Shown in pieces: positions 46,791-58,274 of a DNA stretch of 64,000 nt (position 1 is the first letter of the stretch; each line of letters starts with the position of its first letter). Source of the stretch: Flammulina velutipes (taxonomy: Eukaryota; Basidiomycota; Agaricomycetes; Agaricales; Physalacriaceae); NCBI GenBank assembly GCA_011800155.1, contig CM022370.1, forward strand, positions 2,108,001 through 2,172,000, in the 5' to 3' direction. Under the pieces are notes generated by a model. The model worked only from the letters and a program-made list of their open reading frames with translations. It was not told the origin of the DNA and did not search any database. Both the position numbers and the translations under genes were made by a program.

Positions 46791-47650
46791 TCACTGCTTC
46801 GTTTGCAATCCCTGGGTGAGTTGAATCTAAAGAAAATGTATTTAGTTCATCGTTCGAGACATACTTCGCAGGCATACCTCAGCCTTGGTGAGAGTAATCA
46901 AGTCGCCCGGAGAAGACGTGTTTTTGGTCAAGTTGCTGATCGTAACGTCGATTGCGCGGCCGACAGCTCCCTTCTTCGACACCCAGAACCTTACTTCGTC
47001 AGGGACTAGTTCGATAATGGAGACTCTAGGGTCAGTCTCGTCGCCCTTATGAACACCGTCCTTTAGGTCGCCGAAGTAGGCGCTCATTCTACAATGGCCG
47101 TCAGCAGGCGCTTCGAACCAACAAGGCAAACGTACGTCGACGACGAGAAATACTTCTTGATCGCTTCTGGATCACGACTGATCTTTGCGATGCCGGAATA
47201 CCTACGAGCGATGTGTCAGATCTAACAGCCGGGCAACACTAGTCACCTACGAAGCCCAGCTTGTGGAGGCCGTATTATAGAAGCTGACGTTGGCATGACC
47301 GTCATTCTCGATCTCGTCAAATTTGTGGGTGGCGTTGTTGGCGATGAAGATTAGATTCAGCTGCGTAGGTTCGAAGGCTATAACATTCGTCAATTAAAAG
47401 ACCGTTTGAATAGGATTCACTTACGCGATACGGGGACCATGGCACGAGAGTGAAGTCCTCCGTCCTTGGAACGGGTAGTCAGCATACCGGCGTGGCATGA
47501 TTTGACGATTCCGTGCAGCTCTAGAGCAGAAGTGAGTCGCAGGAAGGAACGCCACACTGTGCACGGACCGGTTATCTTCTCTTGTGGTGAGTAGCTGTGG
47601 CTCTCAGCCTTGGCAGAATAAGGATCCAAATTTGCGGTGGTGGAAGTCAT
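46791..47650 (-). CDS. BLI-3-like FMN-binding split-barrel protein (PNPOx-like)
   Basis: Exons 47650-47569, 47520-47425, 47377-47251, 47201-47136, 47088-46878 and 46826-46791 give 205 aa. Segments SCHAGMLTTRSKDGGLHSRAM, LNLIFIANNATHKFDEIEND, ANVSFYN, WASYSGIAKISRD and IELVPDEVRFWVSK match the pyridoxamine-phosphate-oxidase-like barrel of Neurospora blue-light-induced BLI-3 and bacterial general stress protein 26. Such proteins bind flavin; the reaction is mostly unknown. No light-response element was identified. The start MTSTTANLDPYSAKAESHSY fits the family. Confidence 0.87.
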
Positions 47651-48016
47651 TGTTAAAGAGACGATATCCCATGTCCTGGCCTTTATACCGTCCAGAATGT
47701 ATGCGACATGACTGACGTCACCCTGACGTGGTAACGCCACAGTTCTCGCGTGCGGATCGCCCACCAGCTTCCACTGTGATGCTAGCGACAAAGTCGTGCT
47801 TGCATCTCTACAGCTTACACCTTGATCAACGCCGTTATCGTTATGTTCTTTGCCGGGTACAAAGCGCATCCATACCCTCACTGCTGCAGGCTAATGTTCG
47901 AATCGCACTAATTCACTGGAACGAATAGAAAAGGCAAGGATCCTGACAACTTTCTCTCTCTTCCTTGACATTCTCAGGATATCCAGAACTCTCTAGAGTC
48001 TCAGTCTGGAGGTGAA

Positions 48017-48029
48017 TTCGAGAAAATTC
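48017..48029 (+). promoter_or_regulatory. Heat-shock element upstream of right HSP20
   Basis: TTCGAGAAAATTC is a perfect TTCnnGAAnnTTC HSE about 120 bases before the ATG, next to a CACGTG box (about 48033). Position and spacing match the left copy although the spacer bases differ. Confidence 0.75.
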
Positions 48030-48101
48030 GGTCACGTGACGGAATTAACACCGCGCTGGCGAGAAGATTCTCGTGCATAAGAGAATCAGGTTACCAGCGA
48101 G

Positions 48102-48109
48102 TATAAAAG
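48102..48109 (+). promoter_or_regulatory. TATA box of right HSP20 gene
   Basis: TATAAAAG 40 bases before the ATG at 48149, equal to the left copy. Confidence 0.7.
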
Positions 48110-48148
48110 AGCGACCTTCTTTTACTCTCTCATCACAAACAACAGAAC

Positions 48149-48714
48149 ATGTCCGTCTACTACTACGAGCCCTTCTACAACTTCGACCGCTTCTTCGAAA
48201 ATCTCGCTCGTCCCCTGGCAAGCAGCGTGGCCTCCCAGGGCCAGCTGCAGTCAGACAACAGTGCACCCGTCGTTGTGCGCCCTCGGTAAGCGTAATATCG
48301 TCTTACGTACCTTTGTTGTCTAACTCGTCCATAGAATGGACTTGCACGAAGACGAAGCTACCAACACCGTCACTGCTACCTTTGAGCTTCCCGGCCTCAA
48401 GAAAGAGGATGTAAACATCGACGTACACGACGGCCGCCTTGTTATCTCCGGCGAGACCAAGAGCACCGTTGACAAGGAAGAGGGCGGGTATGCTATCAAG
48501 GAGCGAAAATATGGGAAATTCTCCAGGACTCTCCGCCTGCCTGAGGGTATCAAGGTTAGAGCACCTCGTTTCAATAGACGTATGGACAAATTGCTCACTC
48601 GGATTTACCTCGCAGGATTCAGACATCAAAGCATCGCTTGAGCACGGCTTGTTGACTGTCTCTTTCCCCAAGGCTGCCGCCGAAACCGCCCCCAAGCGCA
48701 TCAACATAGCTTGA
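48149..48714 (+). CDS. Small heat shock protein, HSP20 family, right copy
   Basis: Exons 48149-48285, 48335-48554 and 48616-48714 give 151 aa, with the same exon lengths as the left copy. The alpha-crystallin domain with the signature LEHGLLTVSFPK is intact. Introns differ more than exons between copies, which suggests purifying selection or gene conversion on coding parts. The 3' flank 48715-49083 holds no gene. Confidence 0.93.
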
Positions 48715-49083
48715 ACATAAAAAAACATTAACGAAGCAAATTGTATCAGTAAAATGTAGGATCAATGGAACTCTTGTACTTCAATTTGAGTGGAATCAAT
48801 GGACGGAAACAAAATGTTGTGCGTTCTCGTGGGAATACTGCAATGATCGGCATCAGTGGCGCAGTGAACTGATCTTGAGAACATAGAAGAATACAGAGGC
48901 GCAGAGATCTCTGTGGATTGTGGTGGGAGATTGTAACGAAGATGTACAAATAAAAGCCTGTTTTATTATTATTATTAAGTATACAAAAGGATCCAGCGCC
49001 ACCCGCAGCGCATGGAAGGTATAAAAAACCCGGAAAGTAGTCTAAGATGTCCATCTAATAGTTAAGAGATAATAAGATATTGC

Positions 49084-49615
49084 TCAAGGGCGAGCGGCCA
49101 CCTCCGCGTTGAGGTAGCAAATATAGTGATCGCCACACCAGTTGCCCTTGGCGTCGCCGTAGTTGAACCGGAGACGTTTCGGAGTGCTATCAAGTCACGT
49201 CAACACCCGAAGAAATTGAACGTTAACGGAAAACGTACACATCAGCTTCATAAGTGACAAGGTCTGGGTTGCCCCAATCCTCATCGATCCATTTGAAGTC
49301 GCCACTGGTCAACAGAAGATTGCACCATTCTGGGAGGTGACTGAGAACTTGGAAATGAGAACAAGACGGGAAATTTTACCAGAGTCCAGGCAGGCTTCAT
49401 CGTGATTGGCCTTCTCTCTGTATTCCAGGCGTAATGAGTTCCCTCTGAACCACACTTGCTTGGGGTTCCCGTAGCTGACCGCCGCCTGTGTGGAATGAGA
49501 AACGAAGACGAAGGGAAGGATGGACGAAAAATACATCTCTAGTCTTGCGAAGAGGAGCAGCCAGTGCTCCCATGATTAGAGTCATGAGTACGATGAGGAT
49601 TCTGGAATATTGCAT
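49084..49615 (-). CDS. Small secreted four-cysteine protein, family copy 4
   Basis: Exons 49615-49535, 49485-49380, 49329-49239 and 49186-49084 give 126 aa. It is the closest relative of copy 2: both share the leader MQYSRILIVLMTLIMGALA and the same C-terminal block CYLNAEVAARP. Glu at the end of exon 1 is replaced by Asp (TRD). The third Cys-spaced region keeps EWCNLLLTSGDF. Splice sites are all intact. Confidence 0.82.
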
Positions 49616-51447
49616 GGTGAGGTTAAGGATTTATGGTGAGATTGGTGAGAGAGGATTGGTGAGGCTGAGAGGATTGAAATAGGTAGAAGAGGTGAATGAT
49701 AATTTAAAAGCTGGTTCGACCTCCTACTTATACCTCTTTTTCGTATCCACAACTATCGAGTAGTAAGGAAAAGGCCGATGTTGACGCCCGTAATCAATAA
49801 GTCACCTAGTACCACCCAGCGCAGCCTCTATAGTGCTATGCATGAAACTTGTCAGTGATTCTCCCTGAGCTACAGATATGGAGATTTCTGGATTTGGTTA
49901 ATTTACGATTTCGAAGATCCAGCTGTGGCGTGTAAGATCTGCTTGAAGGACATCGGCCCGCCCCAGCTGGGTCTGTCTTCAATCTCAAGCTGAGCTGCTG
50001 CACATGCATATTATATTGCCTGAAATACGAGGCGTACGTTGAACGTTGCTAGACGCGATAGCAACCCGTGACCATGCGACGTCGTGATCATCCAAGTCGT
50101 CAAGTTACCCCAAGCGTTGACAATGACCATACCTGGCATTTAGCAAGACATGATACCGCGTAAGTACGCGTTTGAGATCCATCATACGCCAGAACCAGTA
50201 CGCTGCGTATTTGCTCGTCTCGTTCGTTATTGATGGATCCGATTGTCCTTGTAGTCCGTCACGTCCCATCCAACGCCAGAGCAAGCTATGCGTCTAGCTA
50301 TCGGGGCGGTGGGAACAGATTTCTGGGCCTTCTACGAGCCCGGCCAAAGACATGATCATGACGCTCAGAGGCTGGGCGTCGAATTTAGCAGCCCAGTAGC
50401 ACGCCGTGCGGTTACGCAGTGATGGACGCAAATAGAATGCATGACAGTTAACATGAATGAACGAGGATATTCCCCTCTTTCTTGGTCTTGTCGTCGCTAT
50501 GGTTCGCCCAGATTCTTAGTGCCTCGACGGTGAAAGCCATTGTCATTGCCAAGTCAAGATGATTTCGCGTTTGATAGAGTTACCATAATCGACCATATTG
50601 ATCCATCAACATCTGAGATGCTTTCTGCTTGGCTGAGCTGTGCTAACTGCAATGATAGGACGGCAAGCTTGCCGCGGCCAGCAAACACAGCTCTCCAGCT
50701 ACTACCCTCGTCGAGCGCTTCGAGACCTGATATCACTGTATATCTGATGGTAAGTAGGAACACTGTAAAGGTTCAATTTTGTTGAACAACGAGCGAAAGA
50801 GGTTGTCCCAAAGCGGTTATCTATCGTCTAGAAATTATACCTGTATTAGGCAGCGCTATTGTTCGTGGAAGTTGATCTGTGGCGCTTTACCACGACCGGG
50901 CTTTGGCTGAAAGAAAGTTCAGCACCGCACCGGGGAGCATGTTGGTAATGGTTCAGTTGCATAGATTGATTCATCTGCGAGACCGTCGTTCGACTCAGTT
51001 GAATACTAGAGGTCCAGGCGTGTCATATATCATTCCATCCTGCCAGGAGCAAAGTCGGACAATGAAAAGCGAGATACAGCGTTAACGTCGAGTTATCACT
51101 TCCAGCAGAGTCGAGGGCCAGAAGCGTGAGTAATAGGCAACAGATGCTTGTTGGTGGTAAAAGACAGACCACGGAGACGAGTAAAGGACGGATCAGCGTT
51201 TAAATTGCCAATGATCGGCATCAGTGGCGCAGTGGGATCTTTGTACTTACGAACCGTGAGCCTGCGGAGAATTCCGTTGTGGCGGACAGTTCAAACATGG
51301 AACAATGTGTTACAAATAAAAATGTCGTTATTATACAATAAGTGTATGAAAAGACTCCAGCGCCACCTGTGGCGTATGGAAGGTATAAGAAACCCCGGAA
51401 ACTATGTACAATATCCCATGATAATTGAGAAAAGAAGAGAATACTGT
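49616..51447. other. Non-coding spacer within the right arm
   Basis: Inverse match of 23147-24887. Short frames are not conserved between the arms, arguing against a gene. No transposon features seen. Confidence 0.55.
49725..49732 (-). promoter_or_regulatory. TATA box of secreted family gene 4
   Basis: TATAAGTA (minus strand) in the conserved block, about 117 bases before the ATG at 49615. Confidence 0.7.
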
Positions 51448-51977
51448 TCAAGGGCGAGGGGCCACTTCCATGTTGAGGTAGCAAATATAGTGATCGCCAC
51501 ACCAGTTGTCCTTGGCATCCCCGTAGTTGAATCGGAGGCGTTTCGGAGTGCTGTTGAGTCGAATTAAGTGACAAGTATCGTCTGTTGATGAAGAGACATA
51601 CACATCGGCTTCATAGGTGACAAGGTCTGGGTCGCCATAATCTTCGTCGACCCATTTGAATTCACCACTGGTCAACTTGAGATTACAATATTCTGGAACA
51701 TGGATGAGTAGTCGGAAATAAGAGTCAGAGACAAGAAACTTACCAGAGTCCTTGCACGCATCATCGTGACCGGATTTATCCCCGTACTCCAAGCGCAACG
51801 AATCGCCTCTGAACCAAACTTTGTTGGGGTCTCCGAAGCTAACCGCGGCCTTCATAATGTGAGAAAAAACAAAGGTTGGGTTGTAATGAATATCACCTCT
51901 CTAGTTTGTCGTAGAGGAGCAGCCAGTGCTCCCATGACGAGAGTCATGAATACGATGAGGATTCTGGAATATTGCAT
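51448..51977 (-). CDS. Small secreted four-cysteine protein, family copy 5
   Basis: Exons 51977-51897, 51849-51744, 51692-51602 and 51550-51448 give 126 aa. By position it is the partner of copy 1, with leader MQYSRILIVFMTLVMGALA and C-terminus CYLNMEVAPRP. The middle (EYCNLKLTSGEFKWVDEDYG) mixes copy 1-like and copy 2-like residues. All four Cys are kept. Confidence 0.82.
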
Positions 51978-53840
51978 GATGTTGAGGGTTGGTGAGAGGA
52001 GGAGGAGCTGGGAAATTTGATGAGGCTGAGAGGATTGAGATAGGTAGAAGTGGTGCTGAGTGATAATTAAAACCTCTGTTCCACCTCCTACTTATACCTC
52101 TTTTTCGTAACCACAAGTATCGAGTAGTACAGAATGGCGCTACAAAGCAATGAATCGCCGTCCGCGGAGCGCAGCCTCAATATATGAAACCATATAGTTA
52201 TTATTTATGTATCGAGGCAAATGTTGGTGGATTCTCTTGATCTTCCAACTTGAAAGAATCAGTGGTGCCATCCATTGAAGCCCGAGTATGTTTGGCGCGC
52301 TTTTGGTGGTTCTCCTTCCTCAGCGCTGGAATGTACAGGCATTGTATACCAATGTATGTTTGCTATAGGTCACGTAGTACATTGGATGTGGCTGGATACG
52401 ATCGTAACCTATGGTGATCACGATCCGTGTTGCTCGTGATTACCATAGTAGTAGAAGTTGGTAGGCAGTGCCTCGGAACACCAGCCAACCACGCGAGAAC
52501 GAAACACCATTCTGGGACCAAGAGCTACTCAGCGCACAAAATATCTTTCTTACGTTCCTAAAACTCTCAATTCCTTTACACAGATAACATTCTTAGTAAC
52601 ATTCACGTTAATCCATTGCACTATCAAACGATTGTAAATCTAGTATGAGTTGAATAAAATCAAGTTGTAATGCTATGTACGTGTTTGAGATCTATCAAGC
52701 GTCAAACCAGTCCGCTGTCATTGACTGCAGATTCACTTCGTCTCGTTCGCCCTCGGAACCGGTCCTATCCTACGCATGGGCAAGCTATGCGTCTAGCTAT
52801 CGGCGGGTTGGGAACAGACTATTAAGCATCCTGCGCAGGGATCGTGAAACAGACTCATGAACGTGGCATTGGATTATGAGTAACGCTTGGTGTCACTCGA
52901 GTTAGTAGCCTAGCACCCCGTGCGCGGGTCTACAAAGACCAGCAAGCATGAGGTATGGAAGTCATCGCAGACTCAAGATTTCGAGTTTGATATTCCCAAT
53001 CTGCGAGTTACCAGATTGGTCCATCGAGGTCGGAGCTTTTCTCTAGGCCGAGTTGCGCTATCTGTATTGTTAGGACGGCGGGAAGATGCATCGCCAAACG
53101 TAGCTATTCCGTGAGCATTCCCGTCGAGTATATGCATGCGCCTCGACCTCTCTAGTCACGGAATATGTGATGATATAAGACTGAAAAGGGCTTGGAGTAA
53201 TGAAAGAAAGAGGTTGGACAGAGGTAGCTAGGCAATCATCCAGTATGAGCATCGAAGATATGTTTTACACACCTGCGGAAGTCAATCAAGCTCAAACTGT
53301 CATAACTGTTGACTGGGCGAGGACGAAGTTCAGCACTGCACCCATGATGATTAGGCTGGTGATCATTCGGTTGGCTAAAATGGCATATCTGCGAGTCCGT
53401 TTACGATACAGTTGGAGAAGAGGATATGCTAGATGACCTGGTCACTGTTAGCCTGCAGTTTCGACGTAGACGATGGACATACACCATACTCTTTCTGGGT
53501 TCTCGGTGTGTGGTCCTAGCATGAGCAAGGTCAGACAAGGAAGATAAACTGGACCCAGAATTGTCAAAGGTGTTTTCTTGACCAAGCATAATTCCCGGAA
53601 GAGGGCGCCGAAGCCAGGTTTCCGCCAACGTGTTAGAGGCAAGAGGACAACCGATGGAAGAGTCGTGTTCTCCCTAAAAGTTCTCGTCAGCTTGGCTCCC
53701 GCAAGGCAGGAAGAGGTAGGTCCACATGGGACAGAGATAAACAAGTAATGAAGAACTTCTTCCGAGCGTCGTGGTTCGCGTATAGAAATGGGAGTGGATT
53801 AGACGTAGTGTAAGTGCAATAAACAATGAGGATATGTGAA
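51978..53840. other. Gene-poor DNA, outer end of the right arm
   Basis: Beyond the promoter of copy 5 the region matches 21.8-22.5 kb in inverse order up to about 52800. From there to TIM17 I see only short frames, such as one at 53448-53744 on the minus strand, with no recognisable protein or splice-consistent extension. Confidence 0.5.
52089..52096 (-). promoter_or_regulatory. TATA box of secreted family gene 5
   Basis: TATAAGTA (minus strand) in the conserved block, about 115 bases before the ATG at 51977. Confidence 0.7.
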
Positions 53841-54520
53841 TTATATTCCGAGAGCCGTGGTTGTAGGTGGTGGCATTGCTGAGGGTACTAGGAGAGAAAG
53901 AGAAGATGAGAAAAAAGAACGAGTTAAAATTTGCACAGCTACGCACCTGGAGGAGCAAATATCCGACCAACTAGCACACCGACACCCTCGAAAACACCGA
54001 GCAGGATACCGCACGCGACTGCGGACCCGAAGGTTGCTTTTGGGCCACCTGGAGTACGAGGATGCATTAGACAAAATTGATAGTGATAAAGCATGATTTC
54101 GCACTTCGAAGAGCCAAGCAACCACCAGTCAAGAACCCCGAAATGATGCCATTCCACGCATCTTCTTTTTGTCTATAGCCCTTCACTGCACAGTCGAACG
54201 TTGAGAACATGCCACCCCATACACCAAAGTTGCCTCCGGTTACGGGTGCTCGCGCCTTCATTGACGATATTGCGCCCACGAAACGTTCACCCTGCCTCTT
54301 CGTGAGCATCCCATAATTATACGACACTGAGAACGTACCCTGGGCGAATTCCGTGCGCCTTTTATGCTGTACCAAATACCACCACCAATAGCACCCATGG
54401 CGAAGGCACCTCCAGCGTCATTAAGGATGACCCAGGGACTGTAAAACGTTATGGACGACGCCGAGGACGACGAGCAGAGCAGGCGCACCAGGGATCGCGA
54501 GTGTGGTCAGCGTGGGCCAT
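53841..54520 (-). CDS. TIM17: Mitochondrial import inner membrane translocase subunit Tim17
   Basis: Exons 54520-54489, 54438-54339, 54291-54105, 54048-53947 and 53887-53841 give 155 aa. It starts [20 protein letters not shown] and continues [51 protein letters not shown] and [14 protein letters not shown], the near-invariant core of Tim17 with its GxxxG-containing TM segments. Tim17 is a core part of the TIM23 presequence translocase. The acidic N-terminal residues and the two conserved Cys (in DPC and TFDC) are present. It diverges from the zinc-finger gene over 190 bp. Confidence 0.95.
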
Positions 54521-54710
54521 GGTGTCGACGAGGTTTAAGAACGGCGGTGATGATGAGCAGCTGGGCGGCGGTAAAGACTCGGAAAAGAGAAACTTTTGCG
54601 TGTGGGAAGAGCCACGTGGAATAAAATCACGTGCGTGTGGCGCGTCGCCATTGCTTACGTCACAGCGATCAACAATAGTTCTGAGTTTCATTGCTTTCCC
54701 AGTGACCACC

Positions 54711-56953
54711 ATGGCCTCGTCTTCCTCTTCAACTCCTTCAGCGACGCGAAGATTCAAACAAGTTCACGTCGACATTCCGTTCTCTCCTCTGCATAGGCGA
54801 CCATCTACGTCCGGAAGTACTCCGACAGCCAAGCTAGGCGCGTCGAACGCGTCGATGAAGATACTATCCGTCGATATTCCTCCGTCTCCTCTTCATCGTC
54901 GACCTTCAGTCTCTACCTCTCTTTCTAAGGCTTTTCTGAAGGAAAATGTGACGACTAAGCGTAAAGCAGAAGATCAGCTACAGGAGGTCTCCAAGAAACC
55001 TCGACCATGCGAAGACACTGCCGACCTCGTTCGTTGTCATCAGTGCAGCAGGAAATGTGATGCTGCAGGTACGTTCTCTTCCTACACGCGCGTGATCTTG
55101 TTATTGAGAGCTATCTAGCATGTATCCAGTGTAGCTTCACTCCGACTCAGGCATCATCTACCTCGAAGCGCTGCCAGCTCAATTACTGCAAGGCATGCGT
55201 GAAGAACCGTTACAGTCAAGATATAGACACTCTCAAGACCTCCGTCAACCTGTCAACCAATGAAGCGTACACATTCAAGTAAGTGAACGCATACTGGCTG
55301 CTAGATCTACCTATGACGAGTAGAAAAAGATGCTTCAGATGTCAAGACATCTGTAATTGTCGGGCTTGTCGCAAGGCTAAAGGACTCTCTCCGCTTGGGT
55401 ACGCATCCTTTGCATCAGTCGAAACTGGGCTCATCGAGCTTGACAGGAATCTAACCGACGCACACAGGAAAGACACTACGAAACCAAGCACGGGAATACC
55501 CGCAAAGACTAAGCCGGTTGTTCAGCCAACGACCAAACCCCAGGTCAAGCCAGCAGTCGAGACAACGAAGAAGAAAACCCTTGAACAGAGGACTCTAGAC
55601 CCGACGGTCAAGGCTGTCGCAAAGACAAAGATAGTGGGGCCAGCAACCAAGAAGGTCGCTAAGCCCAAGCCTATTCCCAAGTTAAAGTGGACGCGCATCC
55701 CTACATCTTTGTCCTTGGCTGACACTGAAGACCGTATCTTGATTCGAGAATTTGTCGTTCGCTTTGCACCAGAAACAGGACTGTCGAAAGCCCTTCTAGA
55801 AGAACTCGCATACGTTGCCGGGGAAGGACGAGAGAAAGGAAACAAGCCACTTGTGAACTGGGTCAGTGAATCCTGTGTCAAGACCATTCTGATATGGCTG
55901 CTGGAAGTTGTTCTCGACGACAGAGAGCATGATGCACATGCCAAGAAGGTGAGCTATTCTCCATTGATAATGCGGCGCTGTACTCATACCTTTGTCTTGA
56001 AGGCATTGAAGACCACGATTCAACAACTCCGCGCTTCAACTGGTAACCTATGCAAGATGTGGTCCGCTTTGTCAATTCTTAAGGACACGACACCAACAAT
56101 CATTACAATCGCAGAACCTCTACCTTGCCCCGGAAACGTTGTTATTCGCAGTACCCGAAGCTTAGAAGAGCCGTCTCCCACAAACTACATCGCAACATCG
56201 GCTCAGCTCGTACCCGTCGTAGCGAGCATCGTGGGCGAGGTTTTGCGCCTAGAAGTCGTACGCAAAGAGCTCGAAGATGGTCTGCAGCGCTACAAGGAGT
56301 ATGCGAGAGAGAAGCAAGAAGGCGCGAAACTCGAGAATGATCGCTGGGAGATTGTGAAAACAGCGCAGGTCAGTCTGTCATACTCAAATTTCCGTCCTAA
56401 GCCTAACAGAATGCTCAAGCCACCGGCGGCCGATCTGGCAACTCAGCGTGATAGTCATAAGCAAGTCTTGGAAGAGCTTGACCATGCACTCAAAGTGGCA
56501 GCTCACGACTGTTCGATCCGAAGTGGTGCACTTGGTATCGACCACGAAGGCAGGACATATTGGGCGCTGACACCTGGTGTGCTGGATCGCGAGTACGCTA
56601 AATCTATCTTGGCCTCGCGCTCGACGGGAAATCGAAAGGCGAAGCGAGGCAAAGGCCGCAAGGCTTGGAAGAAGGGAGATGATGATGAATTACCCGACTG
56701 GTCGTCGATTGTGGCCATCTGGGGTCGTAAACCTCCTGATGCTGTTACTACTGGCCAAGACTCAGACGACACGGAGGAGGATGTGGAGAGATGGTGGATG
56801 TTTACGGAGAGTGAAGAGGTTCTCAAGCTTGCCGATTGGCTCGCTGCTATGGAGGAGAGTCGCGACGGTCCGACGAGGATGAAGGGTCTCATCAACGATT
56901 TGAGAAACCATGGTGCGATTTTGAAGTGGAAGACGAGCTTGGCTGAGATCTAG
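54711..56953 (+). CDS. CDCA7-type zinc-finger (zf-4CXXC_R1) chromatin protein
   Basis: Exons 54711-55068, 55119-55278, 55330-55948 and 56003-56953 give 695 aa. The basic N-terminus repeats the motif VDIPxSPLHRRPS twice (about residues 20 and 55). The cysteine-rich domain spans exons 1-3: VRCHQCSRKC, CIQC, NYCKACVKNRY, CFRCQDICNCRACRKAKG, the pattern of the CDCA7 4CXXC_R1 domain. After a Lys/Thr/Pro linker come helical parts resembling DDT/WHIM-type chromatin domains (SKALLEELAYVAGEG; GALGIDHEGRTYWALTPGV). A 69-nt stretch after LSPLG (about 55401-55469) has splice signals but keeps the frame, so the intron may or may not be used. CDCA7 proteins partner HELLS/Lsh remodellers in DNA methylation. 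Confidence 0.8.
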
Positions 56954-57246
56954 AGCTGACTCGCATCTTTCAAATCTCTTCCTCCCTGTTCTCTATTTCC
57001 TTCCCACACACACACGGACACTGTATCTACTCGGCGTCCTTGGAATTGTTATACTCATTACCTTATTTCTTAGAGCTCACCATCGGCTCGTATACCGTCG
57101 GACTAGTATCCGTTCAATTAAATCTCAGGCTAGTACACAGCAGCCTCGTACATGTACTTTGTAGGAGTCAAGAATAAACACTCTACCCGTCACTGGAACA
57201 GTATATTTTGCGGTAGTATTGGCGACAGAACCTTCTGGCAAAGTGA

Positions 57247-57859
57247 CTACAATGTGCTCTGAATCGGAGTCGTGTCTCTTTCGTCGTCAAGGTGTAGACG
57301 GACGCCGGGTTGGTGATCCAAGATCAATCGTTCATTAGCATTCCGGTCTCCGATGCCCTTCGAGGGACAATCTTCCGAAGTGTGCAGCTGACTGATGGCG
57401 CCGGCCAAAATTAGGTTATGGCATGGGAAGAGGCGGGATGCCTGGTGAACACGAACGATGGTAGACCGCAGACGGTGGTTACACGATACAGTTATCAGTG
57501 ATTGTTTGCTGAACGGATGATCCACGGGGGATGGGGATCGCGACTGGAACACTCCTGGAGTAATCATCTCGTTGGCGGTTGATCTTACCGTTGATATGAT
57601 GAAGAGATTTCCAAATCCATGGATCGTCTTGCTCAGTACAGTGAACTCTGGAGGGATTTGTATGATGATACGTATAGGATAGTCTGACTACGTGAGGGTC
57701 GGAGTAGGTCCTGAGCTTTTCCTGAACGTTTGCTGACTGAGGCAGAAAAGGCTCAAGGGAGTGACCGTCAATCTTGGGTTTGAATGGGCTGATCAGCAGC
57801 TGGATTGTTACGTTGACGTAGGATACGAAGAATGATGAAGCCGTCAACGTCCTCGTCAA
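57247..57859 (-). CDS. Possible small unrecognised gene
   Basis: Two overlapping minus frames (57859-57479 and 57567-57247) can be joined by a 36-nt GT-AG intron near 57590-57556, giving roughly 200 aa with RLSYTYHHTNPSRVHC and SRLFPCHNLILAGAISQ. The intron is short, the start is not well placed, and I recognise no family. The flanks 56954-57246 and 57860-58274 hold nothing else that I can support. Confidence 0.25.
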
Positions 57860-58274
57860 GAGCGAACAACTTGCTCAATGCTGCTGCTGGTACGGTGGTA
57901 GTACGTGCTTGTCTAACCGTTTAAACGGGTCGCGACATCCGGGTTATATCCGGGAGGCTAGCAACGCTGCAACAGTAATAAATGTGATGCATACGAGCGT
58001 GCGATCTCCCTCGAGGCACAAGGAACAACACATGGTATGCCGCTATGTGCCGGTGTTGAAGTATAAGGATAGGTACGTCTGCTCGTTCGGCAGCATCCTT
58101 AATCCCCTCTCTTTTCCTCAGCTTTCTGCTTGGCCGCACCCAGTGGGTCTGCCTGTCCTTCACACGCCGACACTGGTGTCGTGCTCTTGCTTCCCTTTGA
58201 AAGCTTTCTTCACTGCGTCGAGTCCAGACATTCATTCAACAAACTACTTCATATAAACACTGTCTTTCAACAAC

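Larger units (their letters stand above)
47651..48148. other. Divergent promoter region, BLI-3-like / right HSP20
   Basis: No gene. It holds the inner end of the right inverted-repeat arm (from about 47980) and the HSP20 control elements listed separately. Confidence 0.55.
47980..52800 (-). repeat. Right arm of the large inverted repeat
   Basis: Inverse partner of 21815-26500. Order: HSP20 (plus), secreted protein copy 4 (minus), spacer, secreted protein copy 5 (minus), flank. The two arms face each other across about 21.5 kb. The similarity stops a few dozen bases past the HSEs on the inner side. Outer limit uncertain: matches are clear to about 52800. Confidence 0.85.

Noticed and set aside
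56360..56412. Intron GTCAGT...AACAG in the CDCA7-like gene
   Set aside because: Removing it (44 nt) shifts the frame, while reading through keeps the long conserved frame to the stop.
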